A stretch of 64,000 bases of DNA, from the NCBI GenBank assembly GCA_005281725.1, contig SSBO01000009.1, positions 8,060,303 to 8,124,302 on the forward strand, written 5' to 3'. Made by a program: the position numbers and the translations under genes. This stretch comes from Wuchereria bancrofti. Taxonomy: Eukaryota > Nematoda > Chromadorea > Rhabditida > Onchocercidae. Shown piece after piece: positions 36,928 to 52,000 of the stretch (position 1 is the first letter of the stretch; each line of letters starts with the position of its first letter). The notes below the pieces were generated by a model. It saw nothing but the letters and a program-made list of their open reading frames with translations. It was not told where the DNA came from and did not search any database.

Positions 36928-39494
36928 TAAAATCCTCGACTCAATGATTTCCTGCTTATCATTTTTGCTTTTCTTTTACATTTCTATTCAAATTTTCGAT
37001 AGATTTAAGCAAAAAATACTTCTAATTTTAAGTTTCATTTCAATTCCAACATTTCAAAATATTGAAAATACAATTTTGCTACCTACATAAGTTCCTATAT
37101 TACTTATCAATTGCAAATATAAATATTAAATCAAAACATGCTTCTTACTAAGGTTTAAAATGTGATCTATTGGTAACAAAATCATACAAATATCTTTGAT
37201 GGTGAATAAACAAATAAGCTTTATAATGTCAACATTTTGTGCTTAGCAATACGACGATAAGTTGCTGTAATTCAATGAGTCATTTTGTCAAGAAAAGAAT
37301 TTTGAAATTTGATTTCAAATGTAATATGCTGTTTTCATCTCATTTTTATTTTATTCGCTATAAATTTTTACTTTAGCCTTTAATAGTTTTATAGTTTTTT
37401 CATATTTCATTCATTTTAATTTACTTTCAAAAAAAAAACGACTTTGAAAAATTAATTTATGATTTTTCATTTATTCTTTTATAACTATTATGTATGGAAG
37501 TAGATATTATCTTCGTATTACATATATATTTCAAGGTTTTCTACTCTTATTTCTATAGAAAGGTAGAGAAGAGAGAGGAGAAGGAGCGAAGTTGGACGGG
37601 CAGTTTTAAATCATATAAATTTGAAATTTGATTTACTTATGTAAGTTTGATATTGAAATCAAATTTAAAGAAGAATTAAAAAAAAATGAAACAATTGCAA
37701 TTGCAATCTTTTTTTAATAAACTTACGATCCTCATTCATTATTAATCATGCTAACTGTATCTTTTCGAAATATGTTGAATATTTTTATTTTAACTTTATT
37801 GATTGAATGAAACAATTTTTTAACTTTGATGATTGAATTCTTTAAACTTTAGTTATTGAATGAAACTATCGCCATAAAATATTTATAAACTTCTAAACAC
37901 TTTAATGATCGATGCATATAAATGATGAATTTTTAATGCTTTCCATTAGGAAATAAACAGTGGCAATAGATAAGCTTTAGTGCTATCAATGTAGTATGGT
38001 TAGTTTACTTTTTATAATTGTTTGCTCTTACATTTTCATCCATTAGATAATTTATTTTGAATGAGGTCATCCATCTTTAGTGATACATACATTTCACTAT
38101 TTCCTTCACATACTTTTTTTTTTGTTTTAATAATATAGTTGTATGGATTGAAAAAATTGGTTTAGAGAGGAGGAAAATTTAAAAAAAAAGAAGATGGAAG
38201 AATTAAAATTTAAAAGAGAAATGATAATTGTTAACTTGTTAATTGACCCAAATGATAACCAATTGACCTTTTACTGTTATACTCCCTATCACTCATTTTT
38301 TCTTCTACTCGACAGTGTTTAATTATAATTATTGTCTTTTCCAGAATGATACGTAAGTTATTCTTTTTGCTATGGTCCCTAAACTATTCGTCATTGTACG
38401 TTTGCGTTTGCATTCAGTGAATGTTTATGAAAGATTTAGGAAAATTACAAATTCATACAAAATCCAATTGTTATGTTAGCATGCTTTTTAATTTTATATA
38501 ATTTAATTTTACTTTTCAATCTTCATTATTTCAAAATTTGTAACTTTTAAAAGATTTTGAAGGAAATCATAGATAGTTGAGAGAGGACAAAAGATGCAAA
38601 TTATTGAGAACATTCATTTAATAAAGATTTCAAAATGTTTAATGAACTGTGTAAAAGGATTTATTATATTCCTTTGAATCAGCGAGATAAAAAGTGTCAC
38701 GAAATGATCGATTATGATAAATCATTTGATAAAGTATCGTAGTATATAGTTGATAAAAGATTATAATCATAATATTTAGCTATCATATGACGTTTTTCCA
38801 TAATTTATTAGATTACGAAAATATTTCAAATTTTCGAATGTTCTGTCTTTGTTTAAATTGATTTGAAGTAAATTGCTTAAATTTCTAACAAATATCATAA
38901 TCCGATCATTGATTTGATGGAAAATATTGCAGCAACCTTAATGAGGACATATTTTCAGTGTGTTAAAATTTCAATGAAATATTAGTAAAAATTATTTTAA
39001 AATATTTTTGAGATATTTTGTCCGTTCTACTTGCAGATTCTTGTATCTAATAATCATTATATCTACTTGTTCATTTTAATAATCATTTTATCTTTCTATA
39101 AATTATCACTGTGTCATATGAAAATTTCGAGAAAAAAAGTGTTATTATTATTCTTATTACTAAATTCTTATATGTTATTATTATTCGAAATATACTTACA
39201 AATATGTTTGTAATTAATATGTTATGGAAATGATTTATTTTAAGCAATAATATATGAATGTTTAATGAACATAAATGGTTAAAACCATACATACCATTTT
39301 ACATTTTACATTTTGCACCAATTACTGAATACTAATTGACCATCAATACAATTAATAATGAACGATTTATATATGTGTTTGCCATCGAAGCGAAAGGAAT
39401 TTCTTTCGGACGATTAAACTTTACTATATATAACATAAATATCTAAATATAGAGGAATGTTTAAGGTAAAGTTTATATCGGGTATGTCTATAAA

Positions 39495-39550
39495 TATGTG
39501 TGTGTATGTGTGTGCATGTGTGTATGTGTATGTGTGTATGTGTCAATATA
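39495..39550. repeat. (TG)n-rich tract upstream of beta-heavy spectrin
   Basis: TGTGTATGTGTG-type tract about 520 bp upstream of the candidate start codon of the spectrin gene. Confidence 0.85.
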
Positions 39551-40066
39551 TGTGTGAATTGAAGGCTTTACAAGGACCTTGACCTCATCTACATGGATTT
39601 TGACCCTTTTTCACTAGTTGTCTTATGGCTTTTATTGTTGCCTGTGTTTATTGTCACATATTATCATATTTCATAACGATTATATCCCAAATTAATTCAT
39701 TATTTTACTCCATCATTCATCTATTATTAAATTTCCTATGCATTAAATGCATTAAAACAGCAAATATATGATAAATAATAATTTTAATTTTGAAATTATT
39801 CCTTAAGATTTTATATTTTAACGAATTTTTATCAAATATTTCATCTTCATTGAAACGATCCATTAGCATTTGTTCGAATTCTTTCATTTATAATCGATCA
39901 TCTGTAAACGAAAGAGAAAAAGACAAATAAAAAGAAAAACTAAATTTGCATAAATATGATTAGCTGCTCTTCGCCTGCTGTTCGATCAACTAACCAACAT
40001 ATGGTGCAATTGAAGTGCGTTTAATCGTTTAAGCAAGGCTAAACAACATTTGAAACAAAGAAGAAA

Positions 40067-40087
40067 ATGCCAAAATATGAAATACAA
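40067..40087 (+). other. sma-1: Candidate initiator exon of beta-heavy spectrin
   Basis: ATG at 40067 opens the seven-codon frame MPKYEIQ, followed by GTATAT as donor. It joins in phase 0 to the exon at 40330, which has no suitable ATG of its own before the conserved region. It is the nearest upstream ATG with a fitting donor and phase. A more distant first exon within the upstream spacer remains possible. Confidence 0.45.
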
Positions 40088-43000
40088 GTATATTACTTTT
40101 CATTATTTCTTTTTTAACGCTAATTATGAATATTTTTATAGCATAAATAATGAATGCAATTGATTATAACATATTATATGGTCTATGCTTGCTTTTTTTT
40201 TCTTTTAAAGCTATCAACTAAAACTAGTCATTATCAAGCAAATTTTAATAATTTTAATGAATAGTTGAATGTATCTATCTGTTGATATAATTCCAATTTA
40301 TTTCATTGTAATATCGTTTTTTTTTATAGGTTCAAGTTCCACGGGTGAACAAAAATGGGTTTGAAAAAAATCAATCACAATTTTTGTCGGATGATTATGA
40401 TGAATTTAGTGATCCAACGCTATCATTTGAGCGAAATCGTATCAAGCAGTTGCAAGATGAACGAGTACACATTCAGAAAAAAACATTTACTAAATGGTGT
40501 AATTCATTCCTTAACAGAGTAAGTTTTTAAAATTTTCAATTTTTACTGAAAAAAAAATTTTCAATTTTTTAAAACAACTTGATTTTTGCTAAAATACCAT
40601 TATATCTTATACTATATTTAGGTTTTATGTTTTTTACCTTGTTAGTTTTTTTTCGTTTTTTCTTATTTAAATATGAATCTATATGATCAATTGATTCATA
40701 TTTATAGTAAATCATCAGTTAGAGTATGAAATTATAGTAATTTAATAATGATTTAAAAAATCTTGATAAATCGATACTTTTATTATAAGGTAACATTTAT
40801 TACTGTATTATATATGTGTATACTAAAATTTACATGAAAAACTATTGTTTATTTTCGACTTATGTCTGAGATTTAATTTGAATGTTCAAATACTTTTGTC
40901 ACATTTTTCGCATACTGTTCACATGAAATTTCTGTTTAATGCAACGATTCCAAACATAAGCAAAACTTCTGTAAACAAATATTAGTAAAATTGGCAGTTA
41001 GAAAAATGGAAAAAGACAAAAATAATAATAATAATAATAGAAAAGCAAAGGAACCATTCCTCCAAATTCTAAACTTAAACTATATTTATGATCAATTTTT
41101 TACATTATTTTTAAATCACTTTCTGTGGCCATTAATGTTTTTTTTCTTTGCCACAACGATAAGAACAATTTAATGTGGTGATTGCGAAAGTTAGAATAAA
41201 ATCACATAAGCAAACTAACATTACGTTTTATTAACATTGTAGTTAAAATTTATTATTCTGCGAAATATCATTTCTGTTGGGATGTTGAATGATAAAAGTT
41301 TATAGTTTTATTGCCAAAGTGCTGACTAATCCAAAAAGTTTTTGGGTTACACATGACATATTATTTCAAAATTAAAATCAAAGTATGGAATATTCTAAGT
41401 CATTTTCGTTATAAATACGTTTTTCACTTAAGATTACACTTTTTTTAATAAACATAATTAACGTATTAAATCTATAAATATGCAGTTTTAATTTTGATTT
41501 ATTTAATGTATTATTTCTAGTCACTCAAAATTACGTGATTTTTGCTTTCTATGAAACTAATATACAATAATGAATATAATATAATATTGCGTATTATATA
41601 ATATTAAATGTTAATGATAATATTTACCTTTTAAAAAAGTAAGTCACCTTAAGATGATATCAGTACCTAATTACCACGATTAATTGCCATGATACTTTAA
41701 GTCGATGAAACAGTATGAATATTTTGTTCCGAAATCGAAACTAAAAATTAAATTGGGTAGTTTTAAAATTTTGCATCATGCCAATAATATTTTTGTTTAT
41801 AAAGCTGTCTACATTAGAATCATATAACAAGAATTACTAGTAGTAATATTAAATGGTACCAGTACTACTGATAATAATAATGATACTGATAATGATTATT
41901 TTTAGGCACGACTTGAAATCGTCGACTTATTTGTTGATCTTGGAGATGGTGTATTATTAATGAAATTGCTGGAGATTATTTCGGGTGAAAAACTTGGCAA
42001 ACCAAATCGAGGTCGAATGCGAGTGCAGAAAATTGAAAATCTTAATAAAACACTTGATTTTTTGAAGAAAAAACGAATACAGGTTGAGTTTTAAAATATT
42101 ACTGCTAGAAATTCCTAGTTTCAAACTTTTTTTAATTAAAACAAAAATTTTTTTAAGTAAATCTAAAAAAAAAATCTTAGGTCTTATTAATCAGACCTGA
42201 TTTATTACATGATTCTTATTATGAGGAAGAAAATATTTTATGCATTTATAGTAACTCTAACTTTTCCTCATTCTTAAAATGGAAAGTGATTTGATGTACG
42301 ATTGTCACGTTATAATTATTATTAATAACAATTATTGTTATCATCCATCACTAATTGTCATTGATTATTAATTATTACTATTTGTTATTATTAATTAGTA
42401 ATTATTATCAATCAATTATTGATTATCAATTACCAATTATGTTATTTATTTGCTGCAGCGAAAACTGTCTACTTATTATCGTTGCAGTTTAAAACATTTT
42501 TAGCTAATTCAATACTCCTTTTTATCTGTTCCGTAGTTTAGATTTGTTCCGAGGTTCTGGAGTTTAGTTTAGTTTAGGTCATTCGTAATTTCCAATTCAT
42601 TTGATTGTTTCTTATACATTCATTCATGCATGCACGTAAAAAATAGCACTGATTATTCTTTTTTTTCATATAATTTCCAAAATAATCATTCTTAATTTAA
42701 AATAGGAAATATTTTCGTCTTTGTTTTTTATTTCGTTTCTGTTCTTTTTTGTTTTTTTTTTAATATTTATACAAATTTCTTTATGTCACGATAAGAAAAC
42801 TAATTTGTTTTTCTTATTTATTAACAAGAGCTGTTATTTAACCGTTGTATTTTGTTGGATTCAATAAATCTTTAAACTATTTAAAATAATAGCATGAATC
42901 ATCGAAATCAGTGCTGAAAGTGTATTCTAGTTATGAATAAAATTTGATCATTAATTATTATAAGGTTCTTAAAACTAATCATTTACAGCTTGAAAATATT

Positions 43001-46000
43001 GGTGCAGAAGATATTTTGGATCGAAATGAACGGCTTATTCTCGGTCTCATTTGGACGATCATTCTTCGTTTCCAGATTGATACGATTTCCATTCCGGTAA
43101 ATTAAATATGTATTGATTGTTATATATGATTTTTAAAACTTGTAAATGATAAATTATATTAATTCCTAGCGAAAATTTTTTAAAAATTAAGATATAAGAT
43201 TAATTCGCAAATTAATTTGTTCTTGTCTATTAGAATATTAAATTTTAGATGGACGAAGAATCAGGTGAAAGAAAGCATGCGAAGGATGCTCTTCTATTAT
43301 GGTGTCAAAGAAAAACAGCTGGTTATGCAAATTCAAAAGTAGAAAATTTCACTACTTCATGGCGTAATGGTTTAGCTTTCAATGCATTAATTCACTCTCA
43401 TAGGTTAGCATAATTTCATATTTGTTCATTTATTAAGTTGAAAATAAACTACTGCTTAGGTTAATAGTTCTTTTGATTTTCTTATCAGCTTACGCTAATT
43501 AATATCTCCTTTTTGATCTTTTTTTTTTTGCTATATTCATCTTCTACATTAATTCAAATAACTGGAACATTGTTATTTCTATATTTCATTTAAAATCATT
43601 TAGTTAATGATGATAATTTTAAGGCCAGATTTGATTAATTATGAAAGTTTGTCACCACAAGATGCAATTGGAAATTTAAATAATGCATTCGATGTAGCAG
43701 AGAAGAAGCTAGATATTGCACGTTTGTTGGATGCTGAAGATGTTAATGTTACTCATCCAGATGAGAAATCTATTATTACTTATGTTTCACTTTATTATCA
43801 TCATTTTGCAAAGCAAAAAACAGAAATGACTGGTGCAAGAAGAGTTGCCAAGGTTAGTCATAAGTAATCAGTTTGTTTGGATCATTTAAATTTTACATAA
43901 ATATTTAATCCAGATTTGTACCAATTTTAACACCAATTCAATTCAGTTATTTTGAAGTTAAATTTTGATTCAATTTAAATTATACATTATCAAAGTTGTT
44001 GTTATGATTTTTCCATGGAATATTTCATTAGAATAGTGCAAGAAAAAACAAAAAGAAATTATCACAATTGGGAAATATGAATGATGGAACAAAGCTCAAT
44101 ATCGTACACAATGTTTTTTTTTTTCTTGGAATAATAATAGACACATCTTTAATTGTACTGATTGTTTATAGATTATTGGTAGCTTGATGTCTTCTGATCA
44201 ACTTCAAGAAGATTATGAATCGCTATGTTCAGAATTACTTCTTTGGATACAGCAAACCATTACGATGCTAAACGATCGAAAATTCCCAAATTCGCTGAAA
44301 GGAATTCAGGATCAATTATTGGCATTTAAAAATTATCGTACTGTGGAAAAACCACCAAAGTATGTGTTCTTTTTCCTTTTTATCAGTTTATTTCATAGCA
44401 CTTAATGTATTTTTGTCTCAATTATTTTCTTCAAATAGTATTTTTTTTTTTGATGTAAAATTTTCCGTTTCGATATTGTATAAATGATGATTTGTCCATA
44501 TTAATCATAAATATTTTAGATACAAAGAGAAAGGAGAATTGGAAGCTTTATTTTTCACAATACAAACAAAGAGAAAAGCAATGGGAAGAAAACCATATGT
44601 TCCACCAGCGGGTATTTTTAACCATTAGAATAATCTTATAAAATCGCCATCAATCATTATTGAAATTATCAAAAATTCGCATGATTTTGATGAAAATAAT
44701 ATCTTTGATAGAAATTTTGATATATTTTTGTTAACTTTTTAGTTATCGATTTTCAGGCCTATTTATGCATGATATTGAATCAGCTTGGGCACTTTTGGAT
44801 CATTCCGAAAATGACAGACAGCTGGCTCTTATGAGGGAATTGCGAAGGTTTGATTAATTTATTAGTTTTCCTTCTTTTAAGCTTCTAACCATCTTTGTAA
44901 AAGTCAAAAATTAAACTGAAGATGAAAATTTGAGTACAAAAGTTTTTTTTCTTTACACAAGAATTTTAAAACCGTTGAGAAATTTGAAACTAGAAAGTTT
45001 ATTGTTTAAATGAACTAAGCCAATGATTTAAATTATTTAAAAAATTTAACTCTATTGTAGCTAATAATCAATGCAATATATAGATATATAAAACAAAAAT
45101 TTCAGACAAGAAAGATTAGAACTTATGGCGCAGAAATTTGAACGCAAGGCAGGATTACGAGATGCATGGTTACGTGAGATGAGTTCTGTCTTGCAAGATT
45201 TTGATTTAGGTAGAAATATTGCTCAAGTTGAAGCTTCGCTGAAAAAACAACAAGCTATTGCTGCGGATATCCTGCCTAGAGTTCGTTATTCTATTTCTGC
45301 TCTTATTTTTTTGCAGTTATTTCTGTGGTAGTAAATAAGAGTGGCTACATTTATTGTATTTACTGTTCAAAATTATATTTTACAAAAAAGAAAAAAAAAT
45401 TAATACAAGACTCGAAATGCAAATGCTTATTTGATTAGAAATGAACTTTTTCTCTTCATTTCTGTTTGTAGTACTTAAACAGGAAAACTTGCAGCAAGCA
45501 ATAAAATTTATGAAATGAAAGGGATTCTGGATAGGAAAAAAAAGACTTTATATTGTGATATTTCAGGAAAATCGATTTAAGTCACTGTCGTTTATGGCTG
45601 CAGAGTTATCGAAGGAAAATTATCATGATAGTGATAAAGTCCGAATACGTGAACGTGAGCTTTTAGATAAATGGTCACAGTTGCTAGCGACTTTGGAAGC
45701 ACGACGTCGTGCGCTTTTATCATTAAGTGATCTAATGGGTTTGCTTCGGGATATAGATACACTGTTATCGGAGATACGTGCACTAGAGGTAAGTTCATTT
45801 GTCGTGCATCATTTGTTAAGTTTCCATGACTGTTACGTGGTGGAAATTTCAGTATGGAAAAGTTTTTTTTTTATCATCAAAGTCTAAAATTTAATTAAGG
45901 TTTATGTTTAGAATAAAATTTCTGACAGTTGTGCTTCAAGAATATCTTCCATTGATGTTATTTTCACAGTGGATTTCTTGTTGATGTTATCATTAATTAT

Positions 46001-49000
46001 TCTATTATGTTTAACTTTATCCTTTGCATTAACTGTATTTTTTAGCCTCAGTTTCGAAGTCGCGATGTTGGAAAACATTTGTTAGGAGTGCAAGATTTGC
46101 TTGGCAAACAAGAGATTCTCGAAGCACAACTCAATTCGCAGGGAGAACTATTGAAAAATGTCACATCGCATGCATTGGACTATATTCGAGGAAAGGGAGA
46201 ACAGTATGATGTGTTGCAAAGGAAATTAGATAATGTGAGCGGTCTTTATGAAAGGTAAATCCTAATGATGATGAAATTATGAAATAATTTAAAATAAATT
46301 ATAACACAAAAATTTTAGTAATGTTAGTTTTAATATTTTAAGATAATCTCGATTAAATGCTCTAGAGTGGTATTTTTTGTAACATTTTTATATCATTTTT
46401 AGTGTTGTACAATTATGTCAACAGCGAAGGATAACCTTATATCGTGCTCGTGATTTATACCGTTTTATTCAAGATGATGAAGAGGAAATGAGCTGGTTAC
46501 AGGAAAAAGAAGATTTATGCATCTCACTTCTCAAAAATAGAGATCTTTCATCTACTGCTCAATTAAGACGCACTTTTAAGGTGACCATTCTAATAATACT
46601 TTTTTTTCAATAATTTTTTTTTAATTTTCAATAATTTTTCTTTCATTGCAAAATTGTTGAAATGATTAGTTTGTGTTTTATCTTTCTTAATTTTAGAATT
46701 TGGAAACTGAAATGGAAGGACATTGGCAAAGAGCAAAAGGAGTGATTGCAGCTGGTGAGCGACTAGTAGCAAATGGTCAAAATAAAGAAGATATTCAAAC
46801 GAGAATATATAATTTACACGCTAAATGGGAACAGCTAAGAAAAGTTGGTGAAATTTTGAAACTTGCGAGAATTTGGTGGATTACTAAAATTTTCGAGATT
46901 TGCTACTGCAGACAAGATTGGTGTTGAAGAATATTTATGAACTGTTTTATCAATGTATTATAGATACACACTGCAAATGCACACCATTGGAAGTTTTAAT
47001 GTATCAAATTTTTTAAGTCTTTAATGTATTTAGTAGCGAAAGTTTTTCAAAGTAAAATTTTGGTATAGCAAAGTACCAAAAAAGCGAATGAATTATATAT
47101 TGTTAACATGTTTATTATATATCTTTTTATCGATGTACAATTCTTTTTACTTTTTCAGGTAGTTGAAGCGGTTGGAAGATGGTTGCGTGAAGCTGAACAA
47201 GCTCATCAGTATTTCCAGGATGCAAATGAAGCAGAAAGTTGGATCCGTGAGAAAATGCCACTTGTTAAAAGTAGTGATTATGGGCGTGATGAACAAGCAT
47301 CAGAAAGTTTATTATCAAGGTGAGTTTTCTTTTTTTTTTGTCCCTTTGTTTTAATTACTTCAAATTTTAACTTTTCAAATTTAATCCATTTCTAGTACTT
47401 TTGCAGAGAGTTAAATTCTTTTAATCTTCTAGCAGGCTTTTAGTTTAATAATATTTAGTATTTCCAATTGAAGGCATATGCGCTTGGAAGAAGAGATTCA
47501 GGCTTACCGGGCTGATATAGTAAGACTCGAAGAGATGGCAAGAGAATTAGCAAATACAGAATTCATTGCGGGCGCTGTTGTACGTATCGAAGAAGATACT
47601 GAAGAACTTATTGTACCTCAAGTGAAAATGCTATATCCTTATTCCGGGAATAATATTGAAGTTAAAAAAGATGAGGTTAGTACCATTATTTATTCTCTTT
47701 ATTTTAATATTTTTAGTTATTAAAATATATGTCTTAGGCAATGTTAAACGTTGATGTAATTTGCTTACCGAAAAATCTGATCTAATTCATTTTATATTAA
47801 AGAGTAATTAAACAGTGATCAGTTTTTATTTGTTTATTTCTGTTTTTTCCCTCCTGTAGCTTTCCCGATTGTTTTTAAGTCACATTTTAAATTATCTTTG
47901 CAGTTTTTCAAGATTTCTTTTTTATAAATTCTGAAAGATAAAATGAAAATCGTTAAAGGATTCATTTCTAGCTCTTGCACTATTTGCACAATCAGTCAAA
48001 TGAGAGGTTTTATTGAAGATCTGAATTACTGAATAAAGATTCAGTAAGGCAGTCAACATCTTTGAGATCAGTTTAAAATTTTTGTTTTAAGATATTAGCA
48101 CTAATCGAAAAATCAAACAATGATTGGTGGCGTATCCTAAAACAAGATGGAATAGAAGGTTACGTACCTGCAAATTATTGTAAAATTGTGGAAGGTGAGA
48201 CAGTAACGGTTGCGCAAACAATAACTACTCGGAAATCGGAACGCGAATCACAGGGTTCCCGAAATGCTATCATGGAACGTCAGGAAGCTATTAGCGCTGG
48301 TTATCGAAATCTGAATAATTTGGCTGAGGTAAAGGAAAAGTTTCTTTCCACTTATATAACATTTCCATATTAGTTGTTTCAGATATCCTTGTTCACTTCA
48401 GTTTTTCACTTTCCAAATCTATATCTTCGGTTCGTTCAAATATTTTGAAATTCATCCTGTAAATTCTTCTGTTTTTTCATTTATACATATTCGCTTGTAG
48501 AATTTTGCTGATTTTAGGAACGTCGGCGACTTCTCAATGATATAATCAAGTTGTTCAAATTCTTACGTGAATGCGATCAATTTGAAACTTGGACAAAAGA
48601 AACAGAAACGTCTCTTGCTGATAGCACTACTTCAGATAATGTTAAGGCTTCACGAAAGAAATTTAATGTAAGTTGTGGAAAAATTCTTGCTTTCCTGAAT
48701 AAACCAATTAAGTGAATACTCAGGTAAAATTTGAGCTAAGATTTTTATAGTATAAATTGATAAATGTAATTAGTAAAAGCATTTTACCTTTGCAATTGCT
48801 ATACAAAGATCATTTAATACTTCGGACAAAGTTTGGAATATATTGATGCCACATTTGAATATCATTAAATGTCGAGATAAGATGGTAGTCGCATAATGTT
48901 TTAGCTTCATATTTTTTTATTTACTTTTTTAGAAACTCGAAAATGAAATTAACGCCAATGGTAAAATTCAAATTAAACGAATTAATGACGTTGCCGAAGA

Positions 49001-52000
49001 ATTAGTTAATGAAGGTCACAGCCACAGTAATGAAATTCGACGACGTCAAGATGCTGCCAATTTGCTTTGGGATAAAATACGTGATCTTTTAAAGATAAAG
49101 CAGCGTCAACTTGTAAGTTAATTTGACTAACAAATGATTTTTGTAAGAGATAGTCTAGAGTTAGATGAGTTTTTTTTCGGTCTTGAAAATGAAATGGGGA
49201 ACAAATCTGAAATCAAAAGAATTTTATTGGTACTTTTTTTTTCTTTATATTTTTTCATGCAATAATAAAATTGCCGTTAATGACGTTTACCAATAATGGT
49301 TTTTCCATCAATCCTTATCCAAGATAATATAGTTTATGTTGATCGTTGTTTCTTATTTAATACATATAATACTAACGATATATATCAGAACATTAATTCA
49401 AATAATTACTACTAGAAATTAAAAGCAATATTGCTGTGGCATAACAGTGCTATCTCCTAGCACTTCATGTGCAGTAATTTTAAACTTTATTTATTAGCAC
49501 TTCATATATATCTTTATACAATCATTTTAGGAAGCAGCGGAAAGAGTTGCAGCATTTAATGAAACGTGCGAAGACGCGCGATCGTGGATGCAAGATAAAT
49601 TTGACTTACTTGAACATAAGGTTGATATGAATGATCCAAAAGCTGTTCAGGCAATACAGAAACGTTATCAGAACTTGGGAAAGGATCTTAAACCATTGGA
49701 GGAAAAGATTCGTTTCCTGCAGCAGCTTGCAGATGAGGTTTGTTTGTAGTTTTTGTTTTTTATTCATATATTTGTGACAAAAATATCATCTTGCAGCTGT
49801 GCAGAAACCTTAGCCAGACAATCATCTACTTTTTTTTATTTTCAATAATTTAGCAAAATGTTAGTGAACTAATGCATATTTTTAGGTAAAGAAAGAACAT
49901 CCTGAAGAAGCTGCTAGAATTGAACAAATGATCAAAGAATTAGTTAAAATGCATGATGAACTACGACAAAAATCAGCTGCACGCATTGAGGAAGCTGAAC
50001 AAACACAGGGACATCAAATGTTCGATGGTGCTGTGAAGTATGGTTTTATCTTTGAATTATGCAACAGAATTAGTTGTCCATTTTAATATTCGAAAAACTA
50101 TCCTATGTAGAATGATTTTTTTAATTAACGGATGATTTGTTAATATTATTTTTTGCTGGAATTTTATTAATGTCTGCTCATTTAATATAAAAAGCAATGC
50201 TTTTTAAAATATCACCAACTAAGTTGATTTGCAATATTTTTTGTTTAGAACTCTGAAGACATCTATTCTGTTTTAAAGTCGTATTTGATGAGATCTCATG
50301 AGAAATTTTTATTTGCTGAGTAATATTTTTTCTTAGGAATTTGCAAACATGGATTGACAAAACAAAATTAGTTCTTGTTGATAATACCCGACCAGTAGAT
50401 GTTTCATCAGCTGAAGAATTACTGAAGAAGCATTATGAGCTCAACGATGATATAAGTGGCAAAAAATATGAATTCGATTATGTACGAGATCTTGGACAGC
50501 GTTTGCTGCAAAAAAATTCTGCACTTGAAGATGTTTGTCTTTGAGAATTTAATTATAAGGAATGGGTTTGAATGATTTCAAATATCTTATTTTAAGTTTA
50601 GTTGGGAAACTATTTGGCAAATTAGTGAAAATGAAAAAATTACGATTTCATTATCATTAGGTCATTTGCAAAATTTGAAATTACTAGGAAAATTTTGACA
50701 TTTGAAAATTTCGGTTCGATTGCGCAGTCACAGTTGATGTGTTTGATGTAAATCGGCTTGAAGTAGTGATATGTTAAATAATATCTTTCAGGTGAAGGGA
50801 AATCTGAAAAAGTTAGACACCGAACAGCAGACACTCAATGCTTTATGGAAGGAAAAAGAACGATGGCTGAAAGAACTTTTGAATTTACAGTTATTAAATA
50901 CCGAAGCGGAAAGAATTGATGCAGCGACAAAAGGGCATGAAGCTTTTTTGGAACTTTCGAACCTTGGGGTGTTTTTTCACATCTTGAAAATTTTTAGAAT
51001 TAGTATTATTGATTTTGACATTGAAAATTTGAAGTTACAATTCATTTGAAGTAATTCATTCGACAATTCCGTTTTATTATTACAATTTTCGGTTATTTCT
51101 TTGTATAATATTTAGTGGATTTCATTTTTTTGTGAATTTGTTCAGATCTTAAAGTCAGTTTAAATCAATTCAGGACTCGGTAGAAACAGCTGAAAATTTG
51201 TTAAAGCGTCATTCGGATTTCGAAGCGAAACTTCGAGCTCAGGAAGATCGATTGAAAGTTTTCGCGAGAGGTGCCGATCAACTGATCCAGGCAAAGCATA
51301 GCGAAGCAGATTTCATTAAAAAGGTTATCTCAGAAGTTGATCGTTTCGCTCACTTCAGTTTTTTTTATAAACCCATAAAATTTGAGTGGTTTGTTTTCTT
51401 TTATAATAGGCAACTAAGCATTTCCGAAAAGCTTTTAAACAATCTTTTACTTTGCTTTCAGTAAGTAGTTTTATTTGAAGTAAATAAGAAATGATTGAAG
51501 AATTAATATGAGTTACACATTATGTAGTGAGCCAGTTGTTTTCTTTCATTTGTTCGTTTTTTAATGACTAGTTATTCTCTTTTTTTTTTTTTTTATTTGA
51601 ATTAAAAACAAAAGCATTTTTACCTTGGTGAGTGAAACAATTATTTTCTCAAAATTTCAGCGACGTGATGATGTTTTGGCTCGTCGATCGTTAGTTCATC
51701 AAGCAGCGGCAAAGAGGCGTGCACAGCTAGAAGCATCACTTCAGTATCAAAATTTACGCCGGAATATTCAAGAACTGTCTCAGTGGATAGCAGAAAAACG
51801 GAAGATTGCAAATGATGATTCATATCGGGACACAGCATCTATTACAATGAAATTACTGAAACATAAAGCATTCGAAGCAGAATTGAAATCAAATGCCGCA
51901 CGTTTAGACGAATTGAATGCGGTAAATTAATATTTTGTAAATGATTTTTGATATATTGAAGTAAGAAGAAATTTCACTTAAGTCAATGTCGTGTCGGTAT

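Larger units (their letters stand above)
27638..40066. promoter_or_regulatory. 12.4-kb divergent spacer between ADAL-like gene and beta-heavy spectrin
   Basis: No convincing gene was found in this long AT-rich region. It should hold the promoters and any 5' non-coding exons of both flanking genes. It is rich in simple repeats: a large CATTCCTT minisatellite (30178-30704), CA tracts (30940-31000, 35664-35713), CT and GA tracts (31486-31515, 33131-33184, 34653-34692), TCAT repeats (35281-35300), TAG/TTG triplets (36888-36927) and a TG tract (39495-39550). A splice-flanked 58-bp open stretch at 28002-28059 (minus) might be an upstream exon, but this is weak. Poly-T runs are common and I could not assign promoter elements. 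Confidence 0.5.
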
